Source of the DNA: Tieghemostelium lacteum
Taxonomy: Eukaryota; Evosea; Eumycetozoa; Dictyosteliales; Raperosteliaceae
DNA: 64,000 bases
Reading direction: 5' to 3'
Assembly (NCBI GenBank): GCA_001606155.1
Contig: LODT01000028.1
Span: forward strand, 124,001 to 188,000
Below, in pieces: positions 49,274-59,200 of this stretch (position 1 is its first letter; every line of letters starts with the position of its first letter). The notes beneath the pieces were generated by a model. That model saw nothing but the letters and a program-made list of their open reading frames with translations. It was not told where the DNA came from and made no database searches. Position numbers and translations under genes: made by a program.

Positions 49274-50761
49274 ATGAAAGAATCGTCAATAGCAGCACAA
49301 CAAATAAATCAGCTTCAGCCTGATGAAAAAAAGAAGGTTCCTTTGTCAAATACACAGGCTTTTTTTGCCCCAAAAGACTACACCATTCCTCGTTTAGTGC
49401 TTCTTGATGATATGGTGGCACTTTTCAAACACGAAAACTTTTTACCGAATTTAGAAAATACACTATTGATTGGTGTACAGCATATTTTGGAAACAACAGT
49501 CACTTTATTTGATAGCCTGCATGCATTAGGTCTTCCTTACGAAAACATGTATTTTTCTGGTAAGTGTTATTCCACAGCACCAGAAATAGAAGCACAAGTG
49601 CGTAAACGAGGCATCAGATTAATGTCAAGCAACAAGCCAGAGGAATTTGGCCAGTATGAAAAATATGCTTATATAGGGATACAAAAGATGTGGCATATTT
49701 TTTGCAGAGATGTTGAAAAACGGCAGCAACCAGTAGATAGGGTTATTATTCTTGATGAAGGTGGACGTTGTTTAGAAAAGTTGCCAAATTGGATAGGTTT
49801 AAAATATAAAATGGCAGCTGTGGAGCAAACAACTGCAGGGTTTCATAGTAAAGCCCTTCACTCATTGCTCTTTCCTCTCATTGATGTTGCCCATAGTGCG
49901 GTTAAAAAAAATCTGGAGCCACCACTAATTGTTGATGCAATAGAACGTAAGTTCAAAGAGTTCATGGAAGATCAGCGTCTACCTAAAGATACGATTATTG
50001 GTGTTATTGGTAATGGTGCTATTGGAAGGAGTTTATGTCGATATGTGTTATCACAAGGCTATACTGTTTTTATTTATGATCAGGATGAAAATTCATTTCA
50101 ACAGGATCTTCATAAAAATTTTTATCGATTAAGCCGTATTGAAGATGTTATTTCTACAGCCAATTATATTTTCGGTTGTACAGGAAAAGACATCACGAAA
50201 GGCATTGATGTCTTATCTCTTGTGAAACAAGATAAAGTTTTTGTGAGTTGTTCCTCTGAAGACAAAGAATTTAACTCTCTTTTACGAGCTATATCCTATG
50301 GAGCTATGTATGTTGATACTCTCTCAGATATTGTTTTTTCAAGCCACAATCGAAGTAAAATTACAGTGCTACGAGGAGGCTTCCCTTTTAATTTTGATAG
50401 AACCCCTTTCAGTGTACCCGCAAAGAGTATAGAAGTCACAAGAGGTCTCTTATTGGCAGCTTGTATTCAAGCGATTACTTGTGCACATAAGTTAGAGGAG
50501 GGCGAGTTTATTATTAATCGTCCAAACCGACAGTGCCTTAATCCAATGATGCAATCTTATGTTGCATTGCATTGGCTTTGCCGCCAACCATCAGAAAAAT
50601 ATGATCCAGGATTGATGAAAATTTTTGAAGATGTCATTTGGATTCAAAAGAATTCTGGTGGAAAACCTTGTTCTGATCCTGATATTGAAAAGCATTTTGA
50701 GATAGCTTTGACAAAGCTGCAAACTGAAATCTTTAACTTAAAACCTAAATCTAAATTTTAA
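49274..50761 (+). CDS. S-adenosylhomocysteine hydrolase-family protein, likely acquired from bacteria
   Basis: Single exon, 495 aa. It aligns by eye with adenosylhomocysteinase: LLIGVQHILETTVTLFDSL (family HMTxxTAVL), VIILDEGG (family DDGG), AAVEQTTAGFHS (family EETTTG), PLIDVAHSAVKKNL (family NDSVTKSK) and the NAD loop GVIGNGAIGRSL. Several substrate residues differ: EETT has become EQTT, the Asn/Asp of the NDSV...D segment are not kept, and the C-terminal Lys/Tyr tail is missing. It may therefore bind the cofactor but not be a normal hydrolase. Codon use (CGT, GGC, GTG, CTT, GCA) and simple intronless structure differ from the neighbours and recall Legionella-like gamma-proteobacteria. Lateral transfer is the best reading; contamination is less likely, since host genes flank it on both sides. 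Confidence 0.8.
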   Translation: MKESSIAAQQINQLQPDEKKKVPLSNTQAFFAPKDYTIPRLVLLDDMVALFKHENFLPNLENTLLIGVQHILETTVTLFDSLHALGLPYENMYFSGKCYSTAPEIEAQVRKRGIRLMSSNKPEEFGQYEKYAYIGIQKMWHIFCRDVEKRQQPVDRVIILDEGGRCLEKLPNWIGLKYKMAAVEQTTAGFHSKALHSLLFPLIDVAHSAVKKNLEPPLIVDAIERKFKEFMEDQRLPKDTIIGVIGNGAIGRSLCRYVLSQGYTVFIYDQDENSFQQDLHKNFYRLSRIEDVISTANYIFGCTGKDITKGIDVLSLVKQDKVFVSCSSEDKEFNSLLRAISYGAMYVDTLSDIVFSSHNRSKITVLRGGFPFNFDRTPFSVPAKSIEVTRGLLLAACIQAITCAHKLEEGEFIINRPNRQCLNPMMQSYVALHWLCRQPSEKYDPGLMKIFEDVIWIQKNSGGKPCSDPDIEKHFEIALTKLQTEIFNLKPKSKF

Positions 50762-51180
50762 TAAATTATTCAGTATTTTGATCTAGAACTATTCTGTGTG
50801 AATGAACACATTGTAAATATTCAACACAAATTTCAATGATACTGACACAGATATTTAATTTTTATTTTTTAATTTAACACTCTTTATTCTTTATTTTTTA
50901 TTCATTAAATTGAAAAAGTGGGTGTGAGTGAATTTATAAAATACTAAAAATACTTAAATTAGTAATATAAAATGTTTTTAACATTGATTAAATAAAGATT
51001 TTGTATTCTTTTAATCGATTCATCAGTATACATTAGATTTAAATCTTACATAAATATTTAAAATACTCTGAGACAAGGTTGCATAATAATTAAATTCTAT
51101 AAATAGCTAGTAATTTTTATTTTTCTAATCATTAAATCAAGTTTATTAAATTAAATTAAATTAAAAATCTAAATACTAAA
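50762..51180. promoter_or_regulatory. Intergenic region
   Basis: 419 bp. Composition returns to the A/T-rich host style about 100 bp after the stop. It holds the promoter of the small gene at 51181, with an AAATTAAATTAAATTAAA stretch just before it. Nothing else is seen. Confidence 0.4.
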
Positions 51181-51420
51181 ATGTTATTCAGTATGTATAA
51201 ATTATTAAAATTCCTTCCAAACATTATATTCTAACATTTAAATTCTATAGAATCATTACAATCAATCCAATTCAACTCAACCAACAAAATCAACAGTCAA
51301 GTCACTGGTACTCAAATGAGAAATGGCATGCAATCAATGAACCAAGTTGCTCTACTTGACTTAGACTTGTGTGTAGATCTTGCTCCATTATTAGTTTTGG
51401 ATGCTAATGTACATCTTTAA
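51181..51420 (+). CDS. 59-residue small protein of unknown function
   Basis: Exons 51181..51190 and 51251..51420. The 10-nt first exon (ATG TTA TTC A) ends at GTATGT and the 60-nt intron ends CTATAG, which completes the Lys codon. The product starts MLFKSLQSIQFNS, has a Gln/Met/Asn middle and ends in a hydrophobic acidic stretch (VALLDLDLCVDLAPLLVLD). A micro first exon plus short second exon recalls the many tiny dictyostelid-specific developmental genes (HssA or SigN-like). I cannot assign it to either. Varied codon positions and the consensus splice sites support a real gene. Confidence 0.6.
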
Positions 51421-51978
51421 ACAACCAATCTTAAAAATATAGAACTTTAATAAGATTCTTTTTTCACAACCTCAATTGTAAATAAATATTATCATACATT
51501 AACTTGTATTATTTCTATTAAATATAAAAAAATTTCTTTTTTTTGTGTGAATTTCATCAAACAAAATTTAGTTTATTCAAATTTTAATAAACTCCAAAAC
51601 CATAATAGATTGATATTTAGGATGATAATTAAATTGTATGTTATTTGTATTGATAGTTAGCTTACCAATTTAAATTTAATTATATTAAATTTATAACCAA
51701 AAATAAATGATTTTCGATATCACTTTTTAAGTGCCAAGAAGATTATTTAAAAAATTTAATTTTTTTTTGTTGGTTCATTCTATAAATGATATCGTTTTGA
51801 TATTTGGTGAATCAACATTACCCAAACAATAATAATGAAAGTTACTTCTGTGAATAAAATTCAAATTAAAAATATTTTTTTTTTTGAAATTATCAAAAGC
51901 CCTGTTCCATTGATCAAATCGATATTCCATTTATTGTTTGGTAACGTAACATGGAATTACAATTAACAATTCTTACCA
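51421..51978. other. Gene-poor stretch upstream of the truncated SDR
   Basis: 558 bp of A/T-rich DNA. It was searched for the missing Rossmann glycine motif (TGxxxGIG) of the next gene and none was found. T-runs occur near 51761-51768 and 51878-51885. Confidence 0.4.
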
Positions 51979-52659
51979 TTGGAAGTGGATTTAGTCAATG
52001 AGGACAGTGTTTCAAATGCACTGAAAAAAACTGTTGGCAAATTTGGAAGAGTTGATGTCATTGTAAATAATGCTGGTCAATCAATATTAGGTGCAGTTGA
52101 AGAATTCTCTGATGTTGAGATTAGATCTCTATTTGATTCCAATCTATTTGGACCATTGAATGTTATCAGACATGCATTGAAATATCTCAGACCTCAAAAA
52201 AGTGGATTGATTTACAATATCAGTAGTATTGCTGGTTTCATTGGAAATGCAATGACTGGTAGTTATTCAGCAACTAAATTTGCACTATCTGGTGTATCTG
52301 AATCATTAAAAGAAGAATTAAAACCATTTGGAATACAAGTTTGTTCAGTTAACCCAGGTATGGTTTCAACACCAATCCTCAATAAAATTGTATATCCAGA
52401 TCTCACAATCACTGATTACCAATCCAGAGAGATGTTAACTTCATTTTACAAATACAGAGAATCAATTAATCTTCCTGGAACAGATTCTGATAAATTAGCC
52501 AAACTCCTAATCCAAGTCTCCTTAGAATCCTGTATACCAGCTTACTTATTCTGTGGTATAGATGCCAATAATACAAGTAAAGATAAAATCACAAAACTCA
52601 CCGATACCATCACCAAAAATGAAAAGAGAGCTGGAATTGATATTTTAGAATCAAAATAA
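51979..52659 (+). pseudogene. 5'-truncated short-chain dehydrogenase
   Basis: About 226 codons open. The frame enters at LEVDLVNEDSVSNALKK and keeps the classical SDR features: VIVNNAG, the Ser in YNISSIAG, the catalytic YSATK and CSVNPGMVSTPIL. About 60 residues with the cofactor motif TGxxxGIG that should precede it are absent, there is no ATG at the open frame's start, and an in-frame stop lies just upstream (51964-51966). An undetected upstream exon is possible but no matching DNA is visible for 550 bp. An SDR without its glycine-rich loop should not bind NAD(P), so a decayed or truncated copy is likely. Confidence 0.6.
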
Positions 52660-52827
52660 AATATCTATCTAAATTATTTTTCATTTTGAGATTCAATATT
52701 ATTTTTTTTTTTTTTTTTTATTTTAATTAATTTTTTTTTTAAAGTAATTTGCTCTGAAAGTGTTATTTGACTCAACCACTCACTTTATTTTTGTATTTTA
52801 TTTTTTTTATAAATCTAAGTATATATA

Positions 52828-54132
52828 ATGACAACTCCTGGTCAATATGGTCCACCACAAGGTTCATCACCAAATGTAGGAACTAATCAATCAACTCCAC
52901 CACAAGGTCAACAACAACAGCCAGGTCAATATGGTCCACCACAGGGTGGTCAACAACAACAACAGCCAGGTCAATATGGCCCACCTCAAGGTCAACAGCC
53001 AGGTCAATATGGTCCACCACAAGGACAATATGGACCACCACAGGGACAATATAATCAAGGACAATATGGTCAACAACAACAACCAGGTCAATATGGCCCA
53101 CCACAAGGACAATACGGTCAACAACAACCAGGACAATATGGCCCACCACAAGGACAATATGGCCAACAACAACCAGGTCAATATGGTCCACCACAAGGAC
53201 AATATGGTCAACAACCCCCAACACAACCTGGTCAATTTAATCAACAACAATGGAATCAACAATATGGACAACATCCAGGTTTATATGGTCCACCACCACA
53301 ATATGGTCCACCACAAGGTCAATATGGCCAACAACAACAACCAGGACAATATGGCCCACCACAAGGTCAATATGGCCCACCACAAGGTCAATATGGTCAA
53401 CCACCACAAGGACCTTATGGTCAACCACCACAACAACAACAACCAGGACAATATGGACCACCACCAGGTGTTGGACAATATTCAGCTAATCCAACACCAA
53501 ATCTCACTAAACAACCAGGTGTTCAGTTAGTTAAATTCTTTGATCATGTCAAACATAAATATGCTAGAGATTATACATTGATAATTGATAAATCAGGATC
53601 AATGTCTGGATCACTTTGGACACAAGCTCAAGCTGCAGTTGCAAAGATTGCACCCTTTGCATGTCAAGCTGATCCTGATGGTATTACATTATATTTCTTC
53701 TCCTCACCATCCAATAATCATCCAAAATATGATAATATTAAAGATTCCAATAAGGTTATGGATCTCTTTAGAAGAGAGAAACCAAGTGGTACCACTGATC
53801 TTCATGGTGTCTTAAGACAAGCCATCAATGATCATTTTACAAAAGTTGGTAAACCAGAGACTATTTTAGTCATTACTGATGGTATTCCAAATAATGAAAA
53901 AGATGTAAAAACTCTAATTATCAATACTGCCAATCGTTTACAAAGAGACGAAGATCTTTCCATTTCCTTTATTCAAATTGGTCGTGATTCAGATGCAACT
54001 AAATTCCTTCACGATCTTGATGATTATCTTACCTCTCAAGGTGCTAAATTTGATATTGTCGATACTTTAACTGTTGATGAAATGCAAAATCTTTCATTTG
54101 AACAGTTGATTGATAAATCAATTTTAGATTAA
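52828..54132 (+). CDS. GQYGPPQ-repeat protein with von Willebrand A domain
   Basis: Single exon, 434 aa. Residues 1 to about 225 are dozens of Gly-Gln-Tyr-Gly-Pro-Pro-Gln units with Gln runs, a disordered prion-like or sticky linker. From about residue 240 follows a VWA domain: YTLIIDKSGSMSG (MIDAS DxSxS), GITLYFFSSP, the MIDAS Thr in GTTDLHGVL, VITDGIPNN and FIQIGRDSDATKFL. The intact MIDAS suggests divalent-metal-dependent ligand binding. There is no signal peptide or membrane segment, so it is probably cytosolic. This architecture is seen in dictyostelids; the partner is unknown. Confidence 0.85.
   Translation: MTTPGQYGPPQGSSPNVGTNQSTPPQGQQQQPGQYGPPQGGQQQQQPGQYGPPQGQQPGQYGPPQGQYGPPQGQYNQGQYGQQQQPGQYGPPQGQYGQQQPGQYGPPQGQYGQQQPGQYGPPQGQYGQQPPTQPGQFNQQQWNQQYGQHPGLYGPPPQYGPPQGQYGQQQQPGQYGPPQGQYGPPQGQYGQPPQGPYGQPPQQQQPGQYGPPPGVGQYSANPTPNLTKQPGVQLVKFFDHVKHKYARDYTLIIDKSGSMSGSLWTQAQAAVAKIAPFACQADPDGITLYFFSSPSNNHPKYDNIKDSNKVMDLFRREKPSGTTDLHGVLRQAINDHFTKVGKPETILVITDGIPNNEKDVKTLIINTANRLQRDEDLSISFIQIGRDSDATKFLHDLDDYLTSQGAKFDIVDTLTVDEMQNLSFEQLIDKSILD
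52837..53475 (+). repeat. Tandem coding repeat, GQYGPPQ units
   Basis: Imperfect 21- to 36-nt units (CAATATGGTCCACCACAAGG and variants) read in one frame. The regular DNA pattern creates long spurious frames on both strands, which are not genes. Confidence 0.9.
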
Positions 54133-54373
54133 AAAAAAAACATAACTTTAATAAAATAACTTGTTGTTTAACTATATTATAAATAATATAATTATTTTAT
54201 TAATGGTTTTCAAGTTGATGTAATTTTAAATAAGAATTTGATACATATAAAATCCAATGATTTGTGTAAATGTTTAAAAAAAAGAATGTAAATTACCGAG
54301 ATTGTTTATAATTTATATTTGAACATCAACTGGAATATATACAACATAGTGATGTTACTTTATCATAACTTTA

Positions 54374-55431
54374 TTAAACATCTTTTTTTGATAATTTAAT
54401 TTTTTTTACTTGATCCCAGACTCCATGAGTAACATCTACATTTCCCAGGACGAAAACATTGACAACATTTGGGAAAGGAAAAGAATACCCTATCCCTGTA
54501 GGGTCAATGTATAACAGAGGATTGGGTTTCGATAAAACAGGATACTTATTCATCCAATCTAAATTTTGTTGGTTGGGTGCCAACACCACTAAGTGTTGCA
54601 TTGGTTTTGTTTGTTGAGTTCTAGAAGATTTAATTATTGTGGTTCTTGAAAAAGTGGAGCAAATATAATAGATTTTATAATTGATAAAATTGTTGAAGAA
54701 TTTTAATGGTTACTCTATTTGAGTAATCTTTACTATTATTTAGAGGATACACAGTATAATCAGGTAATTTTGTAATTTCATTTGTTCTAGAATGGACACA
54801 AAAGAATACACCCTGGGGTGCCGATGGGTCTACTAATCCACTATCATAAAATTGATCATTAGCCTGGTTGGCATGTAATATTTTGGTTCTGAACTCTGCA
54901 ATGGTGCAGTGGTACAATCCAGGTGACATTATTACTCTTTGTTCTCCAATGTATGAATGAAGATCCTCTATGGTTGTAATTTTTGTTATTGTATTTTGTT
55001 GTTGTTGTTGTATACAATATGTTGAAGAGAATGGTGAGAATATAATGTTCTCAAATCTATCATCATTTATGAAATTTTGATTATTATTGTTATTATTTGA
55101 TTCTGGTGATTGTTTTTGATATGGAGGAATGTATTGAGAATCTAATGAATTTAGTGAATTTGGTGAATTATATTGAGGTGTAAGATCAAAACTAAAATCT
55201 GAGTTAGTTGGCGAATGATCTTGATAGAAAGCTAGACTTGGTTGAATGTTCTCTCTGTCCAAAATCGACACGCTTTTCAATAATATTAGTATTATAAATT
55301 GATATATTAATCTTGTAGGTGACCAGTTCAGTTCCTTATCAATTTTATCGTGATTTTTCTTATTTCTCGAGTACCATATGAAGTCAAACAATATAGCAAT
55401 AAATGATCCCAATACTGGGTTATTGATTTGA
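54374..55431 (-). pseudogene. Chimeric ORF fragments with a LINE-derived 5' end
   Basis: The minus frame 55412..54675 (245 codons) begins with about 30 residues (GSFIAILFDFIWYSRNKKNH) nearly identical to the C-terminal part of the LINE ORF2 next door. It then departs into an Asn/Gln/Pro-rich stretch and a compact region (PGLYHCTIAEFRTKILHAN, PQGVFFCVHS) of unknown family. After its stop, a second minus frame (54601..54374: QHLVVLAPNQQNLDWM, NVFVLGNVDVTHGVWDQVKK) may belong to the same ancestral gene. I recognise no domain. A host gene fused to, or interrupted by, a retrotransposon fragment is the simplest view. Confidence 0.45.
55301..55431 (-). mobile_element. LINE ORF2 3' fragment (second copy)
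   Basis: About 130 bp about 90% identical to 56469..56610 inside the full LINE, same orientation. Differences include a small deletion (GTGACAGCTAGCCAG against GTGACCAG), so it is an older, truncated copy. Confidence 0.8.
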
Positions 55432-55886
55432 ATGTAAGAGATACAACTTTCTTAACTATAATTTAAGATATAAAAATGAACTAACTAACTATTTATTTAT
55501 AATGATTTAATAAAGTATTGAATTTATAATAATATTTATGGTATATAAAATAGGTAAGAAGTAATAAGATGGATTCTTACATATCTGTAAGAGATACAGT
55601 ATTAACAGTTACGCTAAAAGGTCTTAAGATGATAGTCATCCATTCCTGACTACCTTTTATGTATACTTTATACTAATCTATACTGTACTCTTGTGTAACT
55701 TGGTAAGGAGCATTCTTACATATCTACAAGTTTGTAAAACACTAAGAATAATGAATAAATAATGAAGTGCTTTATGTATAATTTAGTATATGGAAAATAT
55801 AGAATATTGAATGTATTTTATTAAATTATTATATAAATGATGATTTAGATATTATTATTATGATTATTGGATATTTGGAATATAAT
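55432..55886. other. Non-coding spacer with short direct repeats
   Basis: No open frame of merit. ATTCTTACATATCT occurs at 55573 and 55712 within a longer imperfect repeat, and GTAAGAGATACA occurs at 55431 and 55587. This may be decayed retrotransposon 3' sequence. Confidence 0.35.
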
Positions 55887-56190
55887 TCAAGTAAAGTCCT
55901 TTGATTTACCAAAGTACTTATAAGATAGATATCTACATTCACCCCCCTTTGAAATGAGACTCTTCTTAAGAGAGGCTCCTACAGGTAATATAGGTTTAAA
56001 GACCGATGGAGTGGGAGTGGTGGTGAGTACCTTTTTTGGATCAAACGATGGAGTTTGATTTTTAGTCATATCATAGAGGAGTGGAAGAATGGGAGGACCG
56101 TTATAGTACTCCTGAGAATCGACAGGTTTTTTCTTATTCAATTTTTCAATTCTGTGTTTGAATGGTTTGATGTTTCTAATAGAATTTTTT
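55887..56190 (-). CDS. Short proline/lysine-rich ORF downstream of LINE ORF2
   Basis: On the minus strand the frame is open from about 56230 to 55887, starting 3' of the LINE ORF2 stop (56257), with no clear ATG at its beginning. The readable part includes FKHRIEKLNKKKPVDSQEY, then PPILPLLYDM, and ends KYFGKSKDFT. Its G+C content matches the LINE rather than the flanks. It may be a third reading frame or a coding relic in the LINE 3' region. No homologue is recognised. Confidence 0.35.
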
Positions 56191-56256
56191 GTTAAAGGCG
56201 TACCAATTGATACCCTTATGCCCAGACCCCTAACATGTAGGAGTTGGATCTAAAGT

Positions 56257-59200
56257 TTATTTATGTACATTGAAAAGGGCCATAAGATGGTCTGGTATTA
56301 GAATTTGTATTAGGTTGTTATTTTTGCACCAAGTCTTGGTGAACATTTTGATTTGAAATTTGATCGAGGATATACATTGGTTTTTCACCTTGTCTATAGT
56401 GGTACTGTGGTGGAGTCTCCAGTGTTTGGACATTAGGCCGAACGTTTTTTCCCATTCTGCTCTTTTAGCTATATTCATCTTGTAGGTGACAGCTAGCCAG
56501 TTCAGTTCCATATCAATTTTATCGTGGTTTTTCTTATTTCTCGAATACCATATGAAGTCAAACAATATAGCAATAAATGAACCCAATACTGGGTTGTTGA
56601 TTTGGTTTAATATTCTTTGGTTCCATTGGTATCTACTTGATAGAACTCTTTCTTGAATATTCTTTATGAAACCCAGTCTTTTACAGGTAAAGAATATGTG
56701 TTCTGACGTTTCTGTTTCCTTGCAGAATGGACACACACTACCATGGACTTTTGGTAAAGCTTTAAGTATATATCTCCACATCAGGTCTCTACCTTTGTTA
56801 TTATGACAGTTCTTCAGGTTTTTGAGGATGTGGGGTAGATTTACATTCTCTTCTCTTAATTTTCTTTGGCCCTCAGTGAGTATCATCACTTCTCTTTGAC
56901 CGTCTATACGTTTCATCATTATTTCATATATTTCTTTTAGTCTTATTCTTCTATTGGTTCCTTCTGGAATTGTCTTGGAACCTATTTCTGTTTTAGAGTT
57001 TGTGTAATCTTTCCATGCTTCATAACAGTTTTTCATAAATTCAGACGGCATGTTGTTTCTCCATCTATGTATCCATGCATCCTCGTAGGAGACTGCTAGA
57101 GCTGAAGATCTATTTAATCTGTTGATGAAGGTGGTAAAAATCCAAGCTTTTTGAGCCCTTGCTCTAATATCCATTTTCCATAGACTGATTCCACCATGTA
57201 GAATTGATTTGGACGCTCTTGCTTGTGATATTTTGTTTCTATTTTTCTTGGTAGGGTCCCAGTCTTTGCTAGAGTATAAGAACCATTTACATAGTTCCTC
57301 CAGTTTGTCCATTTGGAATGAGTCTATATATAAGTGGTATGTCATTTTAGACAGGATGTATGACTTTAAGATGGCCATTCTCCCTCTGAATGTAGAGGAT
57401 CTTGTTTTCCACAGCTTCATCAATCTTTCACAGTTGTCTATTAACCTTTCACCTTGTGAGACTACTCCATAGCTGTTAAAAAACATACCTAGGTACCTTT
57501 CACTTTGAATTGCTGTGGCAATGGGGTAAGGTAGATTTCTGTTAGTTATTAGTTTCTTGTTCTTGCTGTTGGCTGAATTAAACGCCATTATTACACATTT
57601 GTCCGTATTGATTGATGATGATGTTGCCCGACAGAACTTTTTGATTACCTCATCCACAATCTCGAATTCCTTTTCGTCTTTAGCCATTGTTAGGGTGTCG
57701 TCTGCAAATGACAACAATCTGCAATGCACTCCATAATTTGATAACTCTTCAGTCATTGGCAGACCACCTATCCTTGGATGACTTAGGATTACTCTGGCCA
57801 TACATTCCATTACTAAAACAAATATAGTGGGTGAGAGTGGGTCACCTTGTCTGGTCCCTCTCTCGTTTGAGAAGGGTTTGGAGAATGTTCCTCTTATATA
57901 ACATTGTGTTGTAGCTCCTTCCAACATTGACATAATGGCCCTCACTAGTGTTGTAGGCAGCTTTAAGTGAATGAGTGTTCGTCTTATTGCTCCGTGAGAT
58001 ACACTATCGAATGCTTTGCAGAAATCATATAATGTTATCAGGGCTCTAGGTAATCTATTTTGAGTTTTTTTGTGGTTTATAACGTCGATTACCTCCTTTA
58101 GTGATATTAGGTTGTCCTGGATCAGTCTGCCTGGTACGAAACCAGTTTGGAATCTTGATATACAGCTTGGTAGCAATTTTATCAACCTGCTGTTGATAAT
58201 TTTTGAGAATAGTTTGTAGTCTACATTTAATAGTGTTATTGGTCTCCAATTGGAGAGGTCTGATCTGTCTCCTTTTCCTTTATACGAAGCTATTAGGACT
58301 CCTTTTTTAAATTCATTTGGTACTCCATTCCTGAACCACTCATAGAATAGATTGCTCAGGAGTGGTGCAATAACTTCTATGTGTGTTTTGTACATAGTAG
58401 ACGTCAGCCCGTCTATCCCTGGTGCCTTACCATCTGATATCTTTTGAATTGCTAGTGTTACTTCATCTAGAGAAATTGGATCTTCTATTTCCTGTAGAAT
58501 TTTCAATTGTATCATTGGATTCCACGATTTTAGCAGTACTTCGTGCGTGGTTGGATCATCTGGTTTCATTTTGAATAGGTCTTCATAGAACATCCCCGCT
58601 GCTTCTACTATCTCTGTGTGTGTAGTCACTATTGTATTCGTTCTACTGTTTATAAGTGCTTCCACCTGCGAGTCTCTTTCTTTTGACTTAAGTGTGGCCG
58701 TCAACAATTTAGATGGGACTTCCCCATATAACAGCTTGTTCACACTTGATTTCACGTAGTTATCCTTAAGTTGGATATCTGCTATTTCATTAATTCTTTC
58801 TGCTATTGCTTTCTTTTGTGTAGGATTACTTTGCAAGGATGCTAGTAACCTCTTTTTTTCTTTCTCAATTTCGGTTATTCTCTTCCTTTCAAAATCTTTG
58901 TAGAATTTTTTAATCTCTACTTTCATTTTACTCCATTTTGCAGACACTTCCCCACTCCCTAATGCTTCTATTTTGGATTTGAGGTAGTTCTGCATTGTTG
59001 AGAACACTGAGTGTTCTTTACAAATCTCTGTATTTAGAGACCATCTTCTAGTAGGTATTATTGGGGGTGAAAAGAATGCAAAGGTGTATTCTAGGATTAG
59101 GTGATCACTTTTACTTGGAACTACTGTATTTAACCTTGCCTGTGATCTAACCCTCTCGGATACAAATATTCTGTCTATGTATTTTCTCCCACCCCAGGTT

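Noticed and set aside
48197-50761. Bacterial contamination of the contig
   Set aside because: The methyltransferase has host codon use, and clear dictyostelid genes lie directly on both sides; a chimeric join is possible but is not the simplest view.
52837-53475. CRISPR-like array
   Set aside because: The periodic units are in-frame codons of a protein repeat, not identical repeats with unique spacers, and the genome is eukaryotic.
52883-53530. Several long open frames on both strands over the GQYGPPQ region
   Set aside because: They are shadows of the tandem coding repeat, with monotonous His/Val/Leu or Ile/Trp translations and no independent start.
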